From assembly GCA_025451425.1 (NCBI GenBank), contig JANWKK010000271.1:1-9064 (forward strand): a stretch of DNA of 9,064 nt. The letters run 5' to 3'. This document shows positions 6,193 through 9,064 of this stretch, piece after piece (position 1 is the first letter of the stretch; the number at the start of each line of letters is the position of its first letter). The notes beneath the pieces are model-generated. The model worked only from the letters and a program-made list of their open reading frames with translations. It was not told the origin of the DNA and searched no databases. The stretch is from Gemmatimonadaceae bacterium. Lineage in GTDB: Bacteria > Gemmatimonadota > Gemmatimonadetes > Gemmatimonadales > Gemmatimonadaceae. The translations under genes were made by a program, and so were the position numbers.

Positions 6193-7103
6193 GGGGTGTT
6201 GCCGTGTCGTCCTAGCGTGCGGGTTGCGGCCTCGTCAAGGACGATGTCCTCGAGATCCTCCTGCGGGCGGATCAGCGGCTTGGTCGTCGACTTCGGGAAC
6301 AGCGGCGGCGGGTACATCGCGCGCGCCGTCGGCGAGGCCTGGCCCCAGATCAAGAAGGCCACGCTCCAGACCGTCGGCATCCAGAAGCAGAGCTCGGGAT
6401 AGCGCATCGCGAAGCCGCAGGCGTAGCCGAGGGCGAGCACCGCCAGGAGCCCCACGCTCACCACTCGATTCTTCGTCATGCCGACCTTGGGCATGGGAAG
6501 GCGCGAGGCCATCAGGTAGCCGCCGACCACGAGCGCGATCGGCAGGTACTTCCAGACGCCGAGTGGCGTGTGCAGCGAGTTGCCGAACAGCTTCGCGCCG
6601 CCGAACGGGGCGCTCGATGGATCGTACTTGAGGAAGACGAGGAACCAGATCGCGAGCAGGCCGCCGGCCAGCGTCGTCGGGAAGCCGAAGAAGATCTTCG
6701 TCGGGACATGATCGTCCGACATCACGTTGTAGCGCGCGAGGCGGAACACGGCGCAGAGCATGTATGCGCCGGCGGCCGCGAACAGCAGGAAGTGCGGCGT
6801 GCCGGTGCGATACGGCAGGTCCGCGCGGCCCGACAGGTACGTGAGCACGAGGTACGCGGGCGCGATGCCGAAGTTCAAGAAGTCCGCGAACGAGTCGAGC
6901 TGCATGCCGAGCTCGCTCGTCGCGTGCATCGCGCGCGCGACGAGGCCATCGAGCCGGTCGGTCAGGACCGCGTAGATGATCATCCACGCCGCGAGCGCCG
7001 GATCGCCCGCGTGCGCCGACCACAGCGACACGAGCCCGAAAATCATCGAGGACAGCGTGATCAGATAGGGCGCGAGGAAGCGGAAGAACCGGCCGACGGC
7101 CAA
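6183..7103 (-). CDS. pssA: CDP-diacylglycerol-serine O-phosphatidyltransferase
   Basis: This 306-residue membrane enzyme transfers phosphatidyl from CDP-diacylglycerol to L-serine, making phosphatidylserine, the precursor of phosphatidylethanolamine. The complete CDP-alcohol phosphatidyltransferase signature is present at residues 49-74: Asp49, Asp52-Gly53, Ala56-Arg57, Gly66, Asp70 and Asp74. The following stretch, DSFADFLNFGIAPA, is typical of the PssA branch. Several hydrophobic segments flank it, and a hydrophilic tail of about 35 residues ends the protein. The start is TTG 7103: GGAG at 7112-7109 lies five bases before it, an in-frame TGA lies eleven codons upstream, and conserved sequence begins soon after. 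The TAG stop (6185-6183) lies inside tRNA-Ala, so the last residues are encoded by the acceptor stem. It lies directly behind the PilZ gene and is probably translated from the same mRNA. Confidence 0.92.
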   Translation of the reverse strand: MAVGRFFRFLAPYLITLSSMIFGLVSLWSAHAGDPALAAWMIIYAVLTDRLDGLVARAMHATSELGMQLDSFADFLNFGIAPAYLVLTYLSGRADLPYRTGTPHFLLFAAAGAYMLCAVFRLARYNVMSDDHVPTKIFFGFPTTLAGGLLAIWFLVFLKYDPSSAPFGGAKLFGNSLHTPLGVWKYLPIALVVGGYLMASRLPMPKVGMTKNRVVSVGLLAVLALGYACGFAMRYPELCFWMPTVWSVAFLIWGQASPTARAMYPPPLFPKSTTKPLIRPQEDLEDIVLDEAATRTLGRHGNTPGD

Positions 7104-7515
7104 GACAACTCCGGCGCTTCTGCGCCTGCACCATCAGCTTGTCGTACAAGCGCGGGCCGAGGCTATCGGTCATGATGTCCTCCACCACCCGCGCGATCTC
7201 GGCCTGGGGATCGCCCTCTCGATACACGAACCGGATCGCCATGCCCTCGTCTCCTTCCTCGCCCGTCACGACGCGCTGGACCTCGCCGTGGATCGTCAGC
7301 GGCTCCGTGCGGCCGGGGACGAACAGCTTGAACAGGAACTCGGTGCCCACCGGCAGCGGACGGCGCGTCTTGATGAACGTGCCCCCGCGCGAGATGTTCT
7401 TGGTGTAGTCGGCGAAGAACGTGTTCAGCCGCTTGTACTCGACCTTCAGCTCGATCGGACGCCGCAGCTCGCCGCGTCGATCGCTCTGCGGGTCATCCTC
7501 GGGCACCTCGGGCAC
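6235..7515 (-). CDS. PilZ-domain protein (c-di-GMP receptor type) with an open frame running beneath pssA
   Basis: Only the first 136 residues or so (7515-7108) look like real protein. They form a PilZ domain with both c-di-GMP-binding signatures: RxxxR (Arg14-Arg18) and NxSxxG (Asn40, Ser42, Gly45, in KNISRGGTFIK). The strands then follow to GMAIRFVY (91-98) and a C-terminal helix ends in YDKLMVQAQKRR. PilZ proteins of this size usually stop about here and act in motility, secretion or exopolysaccharide control. Instead the frame stays open for about 290 more codons to 6235, overlapping pssA in another frame. That extension is Arg/Ala/Pro-rich and looks like a shadow of pssA. Either the sequence has lost a stop through a small indel near 7110, or the long overlap is real. 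The start is GTG 7515, or GTG three codons later; the Shine-Dalgarno is weak. The PilZ call is strong; the end is uncertain. Confidence 0.7.
   Translation of the reverse strand: MPEVPEDDPQSDRRGELRRPIELKVEYKRLNTFFADYTKNISRGGTFIKTRRPLPVGTEFLFKLFVPGRTEPLTIHGEVQRVVTGEEGDEGMAIRFVYREGDPQAEIARVVEDIMTDSLGPRLYDKLMVQAQKRRSCLGRRPVLPLPRALSDHAVLDDFRARVAVVGARGRSGARGVDDHLRGPDRPARWPRRARDARDERARHAARLVRGLLELRHRARVPRAHVPVGPRGPAVSHRHAALPAVRGRRRIHALRRVPPRALQRDVGRSCPDEDLLRLPDDAGRRPARDLVPRLPQVRSIERPVRRREAVRQLAAHATRRLEVPADRARGRRLPDGLAPSHAQGRHDEESSGERGAPGGARPRLRLRLRDALSRALLLDADGLERGLLDLGPGLADGARDVPAAAVPEVDDQAADPPAGGSRGHRP
7109..7112 (-). promoter_or_regulatory. Ribosome-binding site fixing the TTG start of pssA
   Basis: GGAG on the - strand, five bases before TTG 7103 and just inside the end of the recognisable PilZ coding part. 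It supports separate initiation of PssA, rather than a PilZ-PssA fusion, and suggests the two are translationally coupled. Confidence 0.6.
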
Positions 7516-7560
7516 GGCTCACTCTACCAGGTTCTGCGCGGCGCCGCGGAGGACGCACTC
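7516..7560. promoter_or_regulatory. 45-bp divergent spacer between PilZ and membrane-peptidase genes
   Basis: The two divergent start codons (GTG 7515 on the - strand, GTG 7561 on the + strand) are only 45 bases apart, so their promoters must overlap each other or lie inside the opposite gene. GGAGG at 7548-7552, eight bases before GTG 7561, is a strong ribosome-binding site that fixes that start. No clear -35/-10 pair is visible, as is common at this GC content. Confidence 0.5.
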
Positions 7561-9064
7561 GTGACGATCCGGGGCGCAATCGCCCTCATGGTCCGGCGCC
7601 GGCGGTTCCACGTGTGGGCCGCACTGGGCGTCGTGCTCGGCCTGGGGCTGGGCCTCGTCCCGCTGTTCGATGTCCTCGGCTACGAGCTCGCGCTCGCCGC
7701 GTCGTGGTTCGCCGCGTTCGCGTCGCTGGATCTCGGAGCCGCCCTCGCCCGCGTGCTCGCGCAAGAACCCGGCGAAGGCGTGGAGCGTGCGAGCTTTGCG
7801 GGCCGTACGCTCGCCGCCACGGCGCTCGCTGCGAGCGTGCTCGGCGTCGGCGTCGCGATCCTCCCCGCGGTGGTGTGCGCCGTGCGCGGCATCTGGGTGC
7901 CGACCTGCGACTGGACGGCCGGCCTCGCCTGGTACCTCGCGCTGCCGCTCGCGACCGCCGCGCTCGGCGGCGCCACCGGCCATGCGAGCGGCGCCGCCGT
8001 CGGGCCGCGGCGCTGGCTGTGCGCCGCGCTCGCGCAGCTGCCGATCCTCGTGTGCGCGATCGTCGGCCTCGTGCGGTTCTACACCGAGCCGCCGGTGTTC
8101 GTGTTCAGCCCGGTGATCGGCTACGTCCAGGGCAACCTCTACGACACGACGATCCAGATCACCGGGCCGCTGGTGTGGTCGCGCGTCGAGCAGCTGCTGT
8201 GGGTCGTCGCGGTCGTCGCGCTGGTCGCGACCCGACTCGACGTGCCGCGCTTTCGCTGGATGTGGCGCGCGCCCCGTCCGGCCGGCCGCCGGTGGGGTCC
8301 GCTGGCGCTCGCGCTCGGCTGCACCCTCGCCGCGGGCGCGCTGCACGCCAACGCGGGCCACCTGGGCTACGCCGTCGACGGCGACGACCTCGATCGCGTG
8401 CTGTCGGGCCGGATCGAGACCGCGCACTTCGTCATCCACTACGCGCACACGCGCGACATCGATCGCGACATCAAGCTGATCGCCGCCGATCACGAGCTGC
8501 GCTACGCGGAGGTCGTCGCGCAGCTCGGCGCCGCGCCGCCGGGCAAGCTCCAGTCGTATTACTTCGCGAACGCGGACCAGAAGGCACGCTGGTTCGGCGC
8601 GCGCCAGGTCGAGATCACCAAGCCGTGGCAGCACGCGATCTACATCGATCACCACGCGTTCCCGCACCCGTCGCTGCGCCACGAGATCGCGCACGCCGTC
8701 GCGAGCGCGTTCGGCGATCCGATCTTCGGCGTCGCCGCGCGGCGCGTCGCCGGGCTGCCGCTGCGCTTCGATCCGGGGCTGATCGAGGGCCTCGCCGTCG
8801 CGATCGACTGGCCGGGCGCCGGCTACCCCGAGCTCACGCCGCACGAGGACGTGCGCGTGCTCCAGGCGATGGGCGTGACGCCGTCGATCGCCGAGCTGCA
8901 GTCGCTCGGCTTCCTCACGATGTCGTCGGCGCGCAGCTACGTGACCGCCGGATCGTTCGTGCGTTTCCTGCTCGATCGCTACGGCGCGGCCGACCTGCGC
9001 GCGGTCTATCACAACGGCGGCGACTTCGCGGCGGCGTACGGCGTGCCGCTCGCGACGCTCGCGC
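7561..9064 (+). CDS. Multi-pass membrane protein with gluzincin (HExxH) peptidase-like domain, 3' end outside window
   Basis: The frame is open from GTG 7561 to the right edge (501 codons visible, no stop), so the protein is partial. The N-terminal 260 residues are strongly hydrophobic, with about seven likely membrane segments near 18-38, 42-62, 82-112, 121-138, 151-171, 204-223 and 246-262. A soluble domain follows. In it, RHEIAHA carries the zinc motif His374-Glu375-xx-His378, and GLIEGLA places Glu409 as the likely third ligand, the arrangement of peptidase-MA-like gluzincins. Further on, SARSYVTAGSFVRFLLDRYG (457-476) is also typical of that family. The likely role is an envelope-anchored zinc metallopeptidase, perhaps in protein processing; the substrate is unknown. 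GGAGG (7548-7552) fixes the start. The long ORF on the opposite strand (7519-9012) is rich in Arg, Ala and Glu with no recognisable motif, and is an antisense shadow. Confidence 0.85.
   Translation, partial: MTIRGAIALMVRRRRFHVWAALGVVLGLGLGLVPLFDVLGYELALAASWFAAFASLDLGAALARVLAQEPGEGVERASFAGRTLAATALAASVLGVGVAILPAVVCAVRGIWVPTCDWTAGLAWYLALPLATAALGGATGHASGAAVGPRRWLCAALAQLPILVCAIVGLVRFYTEPPVFVFSPVIGYVQGNLYDTTIQITGPLVWSRVEQLLWVVAVVALVATRLDVPRFRWMWRAPRPAGRRWGPLALALGCTLAAGALHANAGHLGYAVDGDDLDRVLSGRIETAHFVIHYAHTRDIDRDIKLIAADHELRYAEVVAQLGAAPPGKLQSYYFANADQKARWFGARQVEITKPWQHAIYIDHHAFPHPSLRHEIAHAVASAFGDPIFGVAARRVAGLPLRFDPGLIEGLAVAIDWPGAGYPELTPHEDVRVLQAMGVTPSIAELQSLGFLTMSSARSYVTAGSFVRFLLDRYGAADLRAVYHNGGDFAAAYGVPLATLA

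Noticed and set aside
6570..7175. A + strand open frame of 201 codons opposite pssA
   Set aside because: Its composition is Arg/Glu/Ala-rich with no motif, and it lies antisense to the conserved catalytic region of pssA.
7519..9012. Long - strand open frame of 497 codons opposite the membrane peptidase gene
   Set aside because: Its translation is Arg/Ala/Glu/His-rich with no motif, while the + strand frame has membrane segments, HExxH and a strong ribosome-binding site. It is an antisense shadow typical of GC-rich DNA.
1..9064. CRISPR arrays, insertion sequences or long repeats
   Set aside because: No regularly spaced repeats, transposase motifs or long terminal inverted repeats were found on reading; only the short repeats listed were seen.

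Overview
The window joins two stretches of different character at a tRNA-Ala gene. The right part (about 6121-9064) is very GC-rich: two 60-base lines counted by hand gave 68% and 73% GC, with third positions almost all G or C. It carries housekeeping-type genes with GTG or TTG starts. Base composition, a PilZ protein of a kind common in myxobacteria, and a membrane-bound HExxH protein suggest a high-GC deltaproteobacterium (Myxococcota-like). That assignment is inference. The left part (1 to about 6120) is less GC-rich (lines counted at 50% and 55%) with more mixed codon use, and looks like a horizontally acquired defence island lying against the 3' end of the tRNA.

Layout, left to right. 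(1) Positions 2-577, + strand: the end of a helix-turn-helix-type protein that enters from outside the window. (2) 681-2147, +: an anti-phage dCTP deaminase of the AvcD type. (3) 2144-2320, +: a 58-residue ORF that overlaps avcD by four bases. (4) 2321-2412: a short gap between convergent genes with two imperfect hairpins. (5) 2413-3081, -: a small PD-(D/E)XK nuclease, overlapping by eight bases (6) 3074-5971, -: a 965-residue N6-adenine DNA methyltransferase. Together these form a two-gene restriction-modification-like unit. (7) 5972-6120: a gap holding a tandem 11-bp repeat. (8) 6121-6192, -: tRNA-Ala(TGC). (9) 6183-7103, -: phosphatidylserine synthase, whose stop codon lies inside the tRNA. 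(10) A PilZ-domain gene from 7515 on the - strand, whose frame stays open beneath pssA. (11) 7561 to the right edge, +: a multi-pass membrane protein with a gluzincin peptidase domain, divergent from PilZ.

Working picture: two defence modules face each other tail to tail. The deaminase would drain the dCTP pool on infection, and the methyltransferase/nuclease pair would mark self DNA and cut unmarked DNA. Both are recognisable families. The less familiar parts are the coupled 58-residue ORF behind the deaminase and the exact class of the methyltransferase-nuclease pair. The tRNA-proximal genes look native to the chromosome: lipid synthesis (pssA), c-di-GMP sensing (PilZ) and an envelope protease-like protein. 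No integrase is present in the window, and the far end of the island is not visible.
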